From: Anisakis pegreffii
Taxonomy: Eukaryota > Nematoda > Chromadorea > Rhabditida > Anisakidae
Reading direction: 5' to 3'
Length of the DNA stretch: 64,000 nt
Assembly (NCBI GenBank): GCA_035041965.1
Contig: JAPYMA010000288.1
Location: 17,987 to 81,986, forward strand
The notes below the pieces were generated by a model that worked only from the letters and a program-made list of their open reading frames with translations, was not told the DNA's origin and ran no database searches. Made by a program: the position numbers and the translations under genes. Of the stretch, positions 1 through 13,100 are shown piece by piece; within the stretch, counting starts at the first letter, position 1, and the number at the start of each line of letters is the position of its first letter.

Positions 1-1186
1 CTTATTTTTGAGAAGGTTAATATACTGAGCAGAGAAAACACTCACTTATGGTCTACTCCTATGATAATCGGGGTTGATAAAGGGGTTTTAGGTCGAGAGA
101 AGAAGGGATTTGGGAAGAGATAGGGTTGTCCAAGCTGTAGCAAATCGTGATGACTGAGGGAGAAGAGGGATCCTGAGTTCTGATAAGCAGTGTCTTTAAA
201 GAACAGGAGCTCCGTCACCTCCAGCCTTTGAGTGCAAACTCGTTAGATTCGTCTTTCCATTCTAGATTTTAAACATTTCATCAGACTCTGTGCTTGCTTG
301 TGCGCCGCTAATAGTAGGTCCAATTGATCTCGAACATCAGCTCGAGCGCACTTCGTCCCAACAGTTAGGTCAAAAACTGGACTGGAATCCCCCGCACCGA
401 TGAGCGTGGAATGAATTGATTTGTTCAAATCAACTCAATTCTTTCAAGCATAAAATTTTGCTGGTGACCTAGGATGTGAGCGATTTCAGTGATAGTTCAT
501 TGCTCATACAGTTCAGTGTATGATCGACATATGAGAATGTGTTGAATCAGAATCAGAATCGTATTCTCGATTGATTTCTTGACGGAATGTCCCTCACAAA
601 GCCTAACAGTTTTAAGTATTAATCGCTGTAATCTGGCCCAGAGAACAGTTGGAGGAACAGCCAAAATCTGTTCTGCTTTGTTCCGTTCTTGAAACTCTTC
701 TGTTCCTCGATTTTTGCACTATTCTTTTTTGATCTCTATCCCGTTCTATTGCTGCAGTCAAAAATTTCGATCTGTTCTTTTCTATTCTGTTCCATTGTTT
801 GAATGTTCTGTTCTACATTGTTGCGTCCCTTTTTGGTACTCTTCTGTGCTATTCCTGGAGACAGAACTGAGATAGAACAGTTTTACTGGAATAGAAACAT
901 AGCCAGTAAGGAGCATTATAATCACTGGGGGGAGGGGGGAATGCTGAGCCCTTTTCCCATGTCTTACCTACATGGCTGCAGGCCTAGCTTTGTGAGGTAC
1001 CATTTCTCAGGGAATTTTGACACTAAAGTTGTCGTCTTTGCGGGAGAAGATCGCTTCTCGAGATCTCCACCGAAAAAAATCTCCATCGTTTCCAATTCCA
1101 CAATCTTAGTACATGAATCGAGATGAACAGCAGTTGATGAATTGAATAATAGCGGTAACAGTGGTAATGTCAGAGATAAAATTTAG
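1..1186. other. Filamin intron or upstream sequence
   Basis: The first recognisable filamin exon starts at 1187 in the middle of a repeat, so this is probably an intron. Positions about 640-890 are dense in TTCTGTTC/GAACAG motifs on both strands. Positions 243-428 (minus) hold a 61-codon open frame with protein-like composition that I cannot assign. Confidence 0.5.
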
Positions 1187-4100
1187 TTGACGCGTCAGCA
1201 GCTGGCTCAGGTAATTTGGAGATAATGATAAACGGTGGTCGTTGTGCGTGCAACGTTCAAGAGCTCGGTGGACGACGCTATTTGGCATCGTTCAAGCCTG
1301 AGCAGTCGATAATGCACGTGGTCGAGATGAAATTCAACGGCGACTTCGTGCGCTTATCACCATGGAAAATACCCATCAAAGACAACTCTCTTTTACTGTC
1401 TTATAGCAAATCTGGTTTGCAACAGATCGACAATTACAGCAAATCTTCCTCTGATGTGAATATACAGCACAGTATTGATAACATCTCTTATCATTCAAAA
1501 AGGTTTTATACATCATCTTATCTATTGTGCATGTCACAACAATTCTTTGGAATTCAGAGTGATCAGCAAAAGCTGATTTATTTGATATGCAAAAAGAAAA
1601 ACTGCAAAGCGTTAGGAAGATTAGAGAATGAAAAGAATATTCTATTGATTCAAAATATTCGAAGTGATTTGCTGTTAGTGTTTTAAGATGTTTGATGCGT
1701 TATTGTTAAAAGTGATGGATCGCTGTGTTTACGAATTAGATAATGCAAACTTCAACAATTAGAAGTGTTCAAATTTGAATTTTTTAAATTCTGATTTCAC
1801 TGAAATGAATTTGTTGAAGTGAAGTTATGATGAATAAAGTGAAAAGCTAAACCGATTTAGTCCCACTCGACGTGAGTCATATTATTCTGAATTATGTGGA
1901 CCTGGATTGCAAAGGGCATCGGTGGGGAAAGTCACTTCCTTCGAAATCAGTGGCGATGGCCTGCAATCAAGCGATATTCAGGCACAATTATTCGGTGTGT
2001 TTCATCATTCTCAACATTGTCAATTATTTTTTTTACAAAAACTGAATCATCAATTCGGTGTATTCATCCAGCTCATCGTTGGCAATAAAAACATATTTGA
2101 TGCCCACGTCTGCTCATAATGATCTTTCACCCAGTTTCTACTTAACACTCTGTTTTTACTTAAATACTATTCGGATTCATATGAATAGTTTGCTTTAGTT
2201 GAATGTGTCATGTCAGGTGGATGACACATCAATTAATTCAGTTTCAGAACCAGGTGGAGAAGAAATACCGATAAAAATATATCGATCTGCCGATAAACTT
2301 TTTTGCGAATATCAAATCCGACAGGTATTATTCATATGACTCTCTTAATCACATTTATTCTACCACAAGTTTATTCATTATACTCAACTGTTTGACTGCT
2401 AGTTTCAACTCATCTCAGTTCTCTTTCTGTGGTAAAACTCATGCTGAACGTGCTAAGTGCTACAATGATACAGTCAACAGTATTGAATCATAACAATTAG
2501 GGGAATATTATCTGTGAACAGATCAGGGTGGTAAACCTTTTTGCTTGCGAGTCATACTGATTGTCAGCTGGATGCGATAAGTGATCAACGCTACTATTGC
2601 ATAATTTTTATTGCACAGTCCAGCAGTCTTGCCAATACCTTGAGAAAGCTTACTTTTAGAGTATTTTATTTGTTCCTCAGACCGTGTTGTGCTATTCGGT
2701 GTTGCAGAACTTTGTCAGTGCCGAATATTCAGGCAGGCGTTAACGTTGATAATTACATAATATTATTAGGTAGTGGCGTGCCGCTACTAAAAAATGTAGT
2801 TTCGCTAAATTAGTCCGCTAATCGCTGCTTTCGAATCTTCCTTCACATTACTATTTATTTGAAAGAAAAAACTCCTTGCAACATTGAACAATTATAAATT
2901 TTCATATGATCATCAGCAACATAAAACCATTGCAGCAGTGATCACAAGCGAGCAATAAGAACGAAATTCAACAATGAGAAAATAACTAACAATAAGCGAT
3001 GACAAAAAAATTCAAAAATGAAGAGCAATCAACTGGCAATGGCACACATTACACTTTCTCATTCACTTTTAAAAACATCACTATATTGAGCTTTCCATCT
3101 GAAATTATTGGGATGTGGATCGTTTGGATCTTATTGTATCGGCCAGCTCAGTCCGCTTGCAGTGAAAGTCAACAAACATCACACCTATGCATGGAAAAGA
3201 TTCTAAAATGAATCTGCAAAAGCACCATCCTATCTCAACAACCTACTCAATTTCTGAGGTTTTGGAAGTAATAACTGCAGCCAAACTGAAAACTATTTTA
3301 CAATGAATGAGACATATAAAAAACATCATTGCACTGTCAAATAAATTATTCAAAGCCACATAGCTTGCACTGAGTGAGCTCAAATGGAATGCTAGTGACT
3401 CTCAGTGAGTAAAATAATTCTGAATTGAGCACGTTTAGTGCTAGACCGCAGATAAATATATTTTAAATATCTGGATGTTGGGAAAAATAAACATCTCTTC
3501 GCAAACGAAAAGTAACGAGTCAGCGGAAGACTCAAAAACTGTAGCTCGCTAAAACAGTAACCAAAAAAGTAGTGCATGTTTTGGCTGCTTTATTTGGCTA
3601 AAAACAATTACTCTAGCGGAGGATATCGCTAAAATATCCGCTATTCGAAAAGAGTAACCGGTCTAGTAGAGGATCAGCGAACAGTGCGCTATTGCCCATC
3701 ACAGGTACTAGTAATATCTAAAATTGAAGGTTGGTGAGCATCGATTAGAGATGTCAATATGTGGTAAAAAGATCGATCCATTTCCGTTGTACGTGGCTGG
3801 ATATTCAAGTGAAAAGGTTAAAATCGAACCGTTGGGAGGCGGTGCTCCTGGACAACCCGTGCAATTTGTTGGTTCGTATTCATTTCCTATTTTTCACGTT
3901 TACTTTAAGTATATTTTGGCTTTTCCATTCATAATCATTGCACAGCTCATTCATTTATTTTCATTCATGCGAATAGTGCATTTTATTGTTAAGTTCTCGA
4001 ATTCATTCAAACCACTTTTTATCGATTCGGATTGCTGAAATTCATTTCAAACGATGATACGTATACTATTGCTCAGCGAAATTTTTTGAATTGCATACCT

Positions 4101-7100
4101 ATCAAAATATGATGAATTTGTTCTATTATTGTTTTTATGAATGAATTAGCAAAGGTACTGTACGAAATAGCACTTTGAAAGGCATGGAAAGATGGACAGG
4201 AGAGTGTAGGTATGCAAAGCGTAGGGTAATGAAGATAGGAAGATGATCAAGGTGTTGTACTGTCTTTAGGAAACGAAACAAAAGTGCGAATCTACTGAAA
4301 AATGAGTAATATTGTTTGAATACATATTTAGAAGAGTCTTAACTTGTGTTCACTCATTTGGGTAGTTATCTTTGTGATCACTTTTGTTATCATTTTGTTT
4401 ACTGCTGTTGTTACCATTATTATCATTATGGTGGGTACTAGGATTGATTTTATTGTGGATAGGGAGTTAAGGAATATTGGAAGTGTGAATGCTCATGTGA
4501 CTTAGGATGGTGGAGTAATAGAAATTAATTGAGAATAGTGATGCATCCGAATGAGATTTCGGTTCGGTCGAGATCCGACCGAATTCATATTTTGAGATTC
4601 CGAAATTCGTATTCCGACCGAAATTAATCGGATTTTACCGACTGATGTTCGGTTCGTTACCATCACTAATTCAGATCAATCGAATAAGCAATAATTTTAA
4701 CATATCTTTGAATTTTCATGCCGATAAGTTAACAGACTGTCTTCATGATTGAAACGTGACTGTCTCCATGAACTGATTAAAAAGTGATCATTAGTTTTAA
4801 TAATATTGATTCAATCGCACTGATTTTTGGTAGTTACGCTTTCGAACAGAAAAAAATTGAACAAAACCGTGAAGGTCGCTTCCTCTGACCTATTTGTACT
4901 TAGAATCCGAAAGTAAACTGTTTTGCACTCCTGTGTAAAGTTTCGATCCAACAACGCCAAAGTCCGGAAAATGACAAAAATCGTGAATTTAAATGCTTGA
5001 AAAAGATGAGCTTTCATTATAACGGAGCTTGGAGAATTTGTTGAATGTGTATAATTGCGAGCCTCGAAAAACTTTTCCTAGAGTAGTAACGGAGCGATGG
5101 CAGATGGACGAAATGAAACTCGTTCTCGGATTCCTCATATCACATTGCATGAAATCAGTTTGCATGAGAGCGGAAAATCAATTTCTTCGCACAGTGAATT
5201 TCATGGTTTTTTGCTGCTTTCCGGACTCTGACACTTATTTTCAAAAACTTACATAGTGGCATATTTCTGGATCCCACCTGTAAAACTGCATCAGAAAATA
5301 ACCATCTCATCGTTGCATAGTTTTTTCGGTCACAGTATTATTCATAGATGTAGTATTACTATTATCATAGCTATAGTACTTCTGTTTTTGTCAGTCCAAT
5401 ATCGATGCAAACTGGTTCCGATTCCAATGAAATACTCACAAAATATATGTATAAATAAAATACGAACTGAAATAGCTACTGAATTAACTAAACAATACAA
5501 TATTTTGCACAGTAGGTGTATTTGGGCAGATGTGTATGTACAGCACATGCGTTTGAGTATGAAGCTAATTGATTGCTTTAATCGCATTAAAATCACACTG
5601 AATATTAAGTGAGAAACTACGATTGTGTGTTGTGTTGTGTGTTGATCGGTTATCATTCAAATTTCGAATTGAATCAAATTCGAAGTCAACATTCCTGAAT
5701 CAAATCGATAAAACAATCGCATATTTTATTATCATATGTAGTCTGTTAAGCATTAGGACCGTATTAATGTGGTACTATCCAAAATTGATGGTTTCATCTG
5801 AGAGATGAGACAGGTATGAGTATAGTGTTACGTTGAGCAGCTTATGCAGAGACCAGTCATAATTCAGTGCTGAAAATGATCGCAATCCAACCGTTATTCA
5901 GTATCAATTCAAACACGCTTCACTCTGCTAGCCCAATTCAATAGTATCAAAGATATATTGTATCAACAACGCGACCCATCATTGCAGTCGTCAACCAAAT
6001 ACAAATCTATATCTGCCAATTATACCATAACCAGTAATTTTAATATTAATAACCATTCAGCTGTATTGCTTACTTCAGAGGTGTGTATATAATTATTGGA
6101 ATTAGTATCGGCATTATATATTTGATTTGTATTTTTGCTGTCTATTGTTGTTGTCTGTGTCTACCTTATTCATTTCTGTTTTATAATACATTGAAAATAA
6201 CAGTATTGCGAGTGAGTCGTTCAAATATTTGTGTGTATGTGTGAGTGTGTGCATCACCGAATTCATCCTTTTCACTGCCGTTACTTTTTCGAAAGAATTC
6301 TATTATTCAGCGATATTCGCTCGTGTTTCAATTTTAGTGCTTATGCATGCTAATTAATGATAATCAAAATTGAATTCGATTTTGATCTGATCTAACTTGA
6401 TCTGCAGATTTCATTATTCGATTGTAAATTCATACCGTTGATATTCTCGAAACGTAAACAAACTGCTATTCCGTTGCTATTGATCTATCTATTCGAAGAA
6501 AGTCGTTCAACTGAAGCGTCGTCAGAGCAATAGTAACTACTGACTAATTAATAATTAAAAGAATGAATAAATCAAAAGAAAAACACCGCTATATCTCACA
6601 GTTATATGTTGTTCCTGCAGTTGATGCAGTTGATGCTGGTAAAGGCCAACTCGAAATTAGTGTTAATCAAGGCAAAGTACCAAACAATGTGCAGATGCAA
6701 GGTGCTGGACGTTGTTTGGTTACTTTTATACCACAGTATCCGGGTAAATATGTCATCGATGTCACGTTCAACGGAGAACAAGTTCAAGGTTTTTACTTAT
6801 TCTTTCGCCGTAATTTCATTCTCTCTCATTTTTGTTGCTAGACCGGGAATTGATCGTTATTTTTGGTATAATACTCTGTGATTTCGTAATATACGTTATC
6901 ATTTGAACTTTCAATTTTGTTTATATTCAAAACACCCAAAATTATCAGTCCTATTCTGTTTCCACCTTCTTTGTGTACTCCTCAAAATTTCACTTCGTTT
7001 TCTAGTATCGTTGTTGTTTCTTTAATGATATTTATCTCTTCTCTCAGAACTGTTTGTTTCGTTTCTGATCAGAAAAAAAAACTTTATTGTTACCACTACA

Positions 7101-10100
7101 ATAATTTTCATTTGCTAATTCCATATCGTTAACTATATACATATATACTTGCTGGTAATGCTCGATCACATTGCCATCCACTGTAAATATATAGAGGATG
7201 TTGTAGGAAGGCGAAGGAATCTGTGATCGCAATTTGAGTTGAATGCAAAATCAAAGTGTCCGCAGAGAATGCTTGCATGTTTTGATTGAGCACAATATAC
7301 AACTATTATTAGTGATCATTGATTCGATGTAATTATGAGATGATCAATTAAGGTTGTCCAATTCGAGTAGACATACTACCGAAGCAGGTTGGTCAGAGTG
7401 TTTCAACACCAATTGTTTCTCAACAAAGCGCTACAGTTACACCAACAGGTAATTTTGGCGATATTTTTATTGGTATCTATTTGCAATTATTATTCCTACT
7501 TGTACCCTTCATTACTGCATGAACAAATGTTGTTGCATCTGAACACGAGCGATTTGGTCACTTTAACGAATGGTCTGCTCGTATTCATCTCATTCCTTTA
7601 TCACAAAACAACTCATTGTCCATCAGTTCACACTGGAATTAATCGCAAGATTCATTTATGTAATACTTCGAATTTAGCTTTCCTCGCAACTTTTTTTGTA
7701 GAGTTTGTCATCAGTTGAGCATTTCAATTGAAAAGCTCAAAATGCTGAAAAGAAACCAATATCACTATTAGTGACATGTTATTTGAATTCGAATGTAGAA
7801 AAAAGTTCAAAAACTAGTGTTGCAATAAGATGATTAGTGAGGTTTTTTAATTTTGTAACTGCGAATTGGGTTTATGTCAATTGTTATTCTCGTTTTTAGT
7901 AATGCACTTTTTGTTTTTTAGCATCATCATATGACAGTGTTGTAGTTAATTGATGGCATTTATGTTCTGCAAATGCAAAAAAAACTTTTTTTTCGACTTC
8001 AGATGATAATAATCTATGAAATACATCGATGCATTATTAGCAAATATCAAAGAATGTCATTCTGAATGAAATCAAAGTTAGATAGATATATTTACATTCT
8101 CAATATAGCCTTGAATAGGTTGTTGAATATGCTTCTTGGAATTGTAAAATATCGGTTGGCCAATGATTTTTGCAACAATTTGATAAAATGAGCTTTTGAA
8201 TGATAGTTTCATAATACTCTAATTCCTTGGTTTCAATTTTAATCAGCAGTGAACATTATCTCTGATTGCCAAAACTGCTGGTTGAATATTTCGTTGCAGC
8301 AATAAACTTCATTATTTGATTTAATGACTAGTTATTTCGGTTGACTCCTAGCATTCGTTGGTCTATTTGGAATGTTTTTATTCATTTCTTTTCCTTTCCA
8401 ACTGTCAATATTGTATTTTTTTGTTGTTCGTTCATTCAATATTTACTCATTCGTTTACCTATAAGTGAACTTACTGCTATCGAAACACCACGGGTATTCA
8501 CGATGTTGTTTGAAAATTTCTGAAGTATTTTGCAAAATCAGTTGTGGACATTTCAGCTTTAGTTGGATGTTGAATATTTAAGATGGTTAGTTTATCGTAT
8601 GAATTTTTCATCGGAATGAATTGCAGTAATTTATGATGCTGTCATTTCGTATAATTATATCATTATATATGTGATAAGAAAGCAAGATATCTTTAATCGC
8701 AAAATTAAACTGAATTGAGTGAAATGTGGATAAGAGTCAACAAACATTTTTCATTCGTATTGATGATGAAAAGCAGATAGGGCGGTGGTATGGAACGTAG
8801 TAGAGATGTGAAAGAATAACAGAGCTCTGAATAGAACCGGTTATCATTTGATGATGTTTAGAATAATGAATTGATATTAGTGATGTAGTATTGAAGTCGT
8901 ACAGATTTCATTTTATGATGCAAATAACAAGCTATTTTACTCGTATCATTCCACATAAATACAAAAGAGTTCTACAAAAATAAATAGGTTGTTTTCGAGT
9001 AACTGTATAAATATCATCAAGTTGTTCGCATACTTCAATCTATCGTATAACATGTACCTGTCACGTTCGGGACTGTTTGGAACATTTTGAAAATCACACC
9101 TTCAAATTTATGATTTTTTTGTTGAGAGGAATTTTTTTGTTTGCTTTGCTGGGTAGAACTGATCTTTAGAAGAAGATAAGGTTGCAGAGGGTAAATTTAT
9201 TATTTTCATTCAAAAACTCCGTTTCCTTTTTGGAGACTAGATTGAAATTCAGATATGAGATTTGATGCACTCGTAGAACATTCCTAAAATTGACTGTGAA
9301 GCAAAATTATTGCATCTGTTCTATGTGAAGATGCACATCAAAGGAAATTGAGGCAGTTTACAATTTTTTTGTGGAATGACTAAAGAATATGCTCAGATTT
9401 GAAAACTGAAGAGTAGTTATATAGATGAGTCAGGTATGTGCTCAATGGTGATCATTGAGTGGCTGGCATTCAGTCATGCAAACAAATTGAATGATCAGTG
9501 GCTGTGCTCTTTATGAATGCGATATTCATGAATGGTGGCTTATGTCTAATATTGATACAAGTGTGCTCATCTAAAATATAACAAATCATACATAACGGTT
9601 AATGCCGTATTTGATTAGAGCTAATCATCAAAAGTAAAGTCATATTGTAATTTTGCATCAATTCCCATTCAAACTTTGTCATCTTTCATCTAGTTATTTC
9701 TTGCAAATTGCTTCCACCTTTTCATCCTTTGCACTTTTCAAGTATCCTTCTTCAAATACTTTTCATTGTCCACCTTTTTCTTTCCCCTCATCTATATTTT
9801 TCATCGCATTTTTTCTGTTCTCATTCTTTACGTTTCATTTTTTAATTTTCCAGTTGCTCGGAATATTCGTCTTCCCCGAAGTGAGTTTATTTCTTTGCTA
9901 TTTTCCACCTCACTGATTGAATAACCATCAAAGGCATGCATCGTCTTGACTTTGAAGAATGAAATGTTTCATATAAATTGATTTAACTGGGAGGTTATGT
10001 TGTGCATATTTCAGAAGTTGACTACATTACATTCTATGCGCATTTATGTTGTCTCGTTTTTGTCGTTTTCTATTTTTGATTATGGTTCGGGTTTAAGTTT

Positions 10101-13100
10101 TTCGAAGCGAAACTTCTTTTCCAAACGAAGTGATAGACGAAAATAATCAAATAATTGTGAGCATTTGAATTAAACCAGTTATCAAATGGAAAGGTTTTAA
10201 TAATTATGCGATAAGTGTGATTGATTTAAAATGTAAATGCATTGTGAAATGAATTTTTAGATGAATCGAAAAATTAGCAGAAATTAAAGTTCACCAATCA
10301 TTATTGATTCATTCGCCTGATCAAATCAAAACAAACTTTCTATTCACTCCACAAAAACTTTACCGATTCTTCCCACTCGATCATCTTCGCATATTTTATG
10401 TCGCTAATTTTTGTCCGGCTGTATTGTGGAATCAATGGGGGTAGTTTCATTCTGATGAATGTGCGTATATCAAATAGACTCATTCCGAATCTGGAATTTG
10501 TGAAACGATAACGAGAACACATGTTTAGGATATAAATCAGGATTGCAAGCATCTGAAAAGCAAACAACCACCGCAACAACGACCATAACAAAACAACAAC
10601 CATCAGCCACCTCACCATCCTTCATACGTCATTTAAAACAACCATCTTCCGATCAAATTCAGTATCCAAGATCACCAAATTTGTTGCGTAAAGTTGAACA
10701 ATCAACAAAACTAGACACTAAAACCAAACCTATTTCCAGGTTTGTTTTCACTTATTGAGCCCTCAATTTTGTTTTCTTCGAAACGGCTGCATGGATCTAA
10801 AGACATAAGACTATGATAATGCGAGTATTCATTATGAATGCGGCTGATACCAGCAGTCGTCATAGTAATAATACTGATGATTCTAGCAGTCATCATATTC
10901 TTGCATGAAGGAAAGTATTAGGTGGTATTATTGAAACAATACACTTTCGATGTTGATCAAATGCGTCATCGGATCGCAAAAAAAGTCTTTCAAGTTAAGA
11001 AAAATTGCAAAGTGCAAGGAAATCGCATGAAATTTTGGCTCCACTTTGGTCTCATTACTCCTTCAAATTACTTCATTGAGTGTTTTCACATTGTGTGCAA
11101 ATATCACCGAAAGATTGTTTTCAATTGAACAGTGCAATTATTCGTTAAAAAGCAAAGCAAACCAAATTGTAAATTCGAAATAATTCTTCAGCTCAAGATG
11201 GGACTCTACAAGCGTACAGCAGTCCACAGCAACAGCGCGACCGTGGGCTTCTTCGCTAACACATTTAGCGTCGTCACACTCACCAGTTGCAAATGCTGAC
11301 AGAGAACGGTCAAATTTTTTAGTATTATTTATTGCTCTGAATATTTGAATGAACTCATTCATTGAGTTTAATTGAAACTGCTGTATGTCCAAATGCTGTA
11401 TTGTATATTTAACTAATTTTCGTAATGAATATTGTTTCTCGGTGAGTATTATTTATGGTATTTTGCAAAGGCGTTATCAGTCAGAGACTGAGAATGGAGC
11501 AATTTAAGGATGACAAGTTCTTTGGAACGGCCAACGAAAGCGCTTAATGGAACGAAGAGGTATGAAGTGGAATCGAATAACGACAGTGATGAATTGTCAA
11601 TATACAGCGATAAGGACCGTCATGCGTTAGGCTACACTGTAGCGCAGTACGGTAACGGTGCTCCTCACACAACGACGAGTCGAACCTACACTGGTCTGTT
11701 TCACTATAAACCGATTCTTTATAAATATAACTAATTTATACTGTTGTTACTTATCATCCAATCCTATTTTAATGTTTTTCACTTTTGTAATCTTTTCGAA
11801 TTTGTTTTCATACCGCCAAATTGGCCGAATAGTGTGGGATACCGTGAAGTTTTTGGATTCTCTTTGATTTTTAAGATATAGACTATGAAATATCCTAAAG
11901 TAATCATTCAATCAGCATGATCACAAGCACTGCGGTCATTTGCATATATAATCTTCTTATAATAACAATTATAACCAGATTTGTTGTCCTTTTGCATTAA
12001 CACCAGAAATATAACTATCACTGTCAAGTAATCATCACATTCGCACAACACTTATACCTTTATGCACTTCATTTCCTATATTGTCTTATTTCCGTGTTTG
12101 TTCACTCACTGTTGTTATGTTCTGTGATATTGTCTTCTTTGAACGCAACTATTCTTTTTACGAAGCTCAACTGAAAGAATATTGTGATATTACTGCGAAA
12201 AAATGAGCGAACATTCGAAATAAAAATCTGGATTCTCCCTTAGCGTTTTTAGGCTTTAAAGATAATTTCATGCTTGAATTCGACTCCGTGGATGCGACTG
12301 AGCGAATTCAATAATAATGGGACAGATTCGTAACCATAGATGAAGATTTCTAGGGAGTCGGTGTTAGTCTGAGAGGGAGGATTGCTAACTGCGCTTGCTG
12401 CATTCGCATTTATTCGTTAACATCTCAGATCCATGAAATAAGATTAACCTGAATTTGTCCATCATCCTTCCGTGGTTACGAGTCTGTTTTTTAAATAAGT
12501 AATGATTTTGGAATGTAATGTGATGTAGTATATTATGATATAATAACAGTGTTGAGTAAATTTAACTCAACTGATCCACAACCTCTCATTATAGCTTTAT
12601 TATTTATTTCCAGTTGATTGATTTGCTTTACGTTGCCATACGACAATGCTTGTCTTGAAAACTTTTTCGATAACCTCATAAATGTTTTATTCAGTTCTTA
12701 TTTCAAAGGTAGTAGTTATCTAATCTAATGCAATAGCGAGCAATTATTTTCATTATTGTCGTATTTTATTGCGTAATAAATATTCTGTTAAAATGCGTTT
12801 TATACAAGAGAAAAAGCAATACAATGAGCAACTTCAAACTTTCGACAATGCTTAGCAAATTGAGCGAATAAAGCCTCAACAATTGCAAAGCTGAATTAAA
12901 GAAACGTTATGAACAAACCGATGCTCATGCCAGGTACTGGATTATTCGTCGAGTCTTTTCAATAACTGGCACATCATAACAATCTCTCACTACTTTCAAA
13001 GCACGTTAAACACTTCAAACCTTCATTCTTCCAAACAGCACTCATACTTAAACCTAACACACAAGCTCCTTTTTTACTAATCACAACAATCAATGCAAAT

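Larger units (their letters stand above)
1187..7448 (+). other. Filamin exons: repeats 1-3 of the window
   Basis: Exons: 1187-about 1397, 1861-1994, 2248-2324, 3730-3871, 6621-6788 and 7353-7448. The first opens inside a repeat (VDASAAGSGNLEIMING). Exons 1861-1994 and 2248-2324 join through a split Glu codon to give a strand ending PGGEEIPIKIYR. Exon 3730 starts at VGEHRLEM in phase 0. Exon 3730-3871 joins 6621-6788 through a split Val codon (QFVVDAVDAGKGQLEI). Exon 7353-7448 begins GCPIRVDILPKQ, the degenerate GSPF strand, and runs into the Ser/Thr-rich insert. Only the donor at about 1397 (GTCTTA) is poorly supported. Confidence 0.8.

Noticed and set aside
803..1126. 107-codon plus-strand frame
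   Set aside because: Overlaps the TTCTGTTC-rich repeat block, has no filamin landmarks and no splice phase linking it to exon 1187.
11138..11392. 84-codon minus-strand frame in the filamin intron 10740-11508
   Set aside because: No recognisable domain and no splice partners. It lies between two well-phased plus-strand filamin exons.
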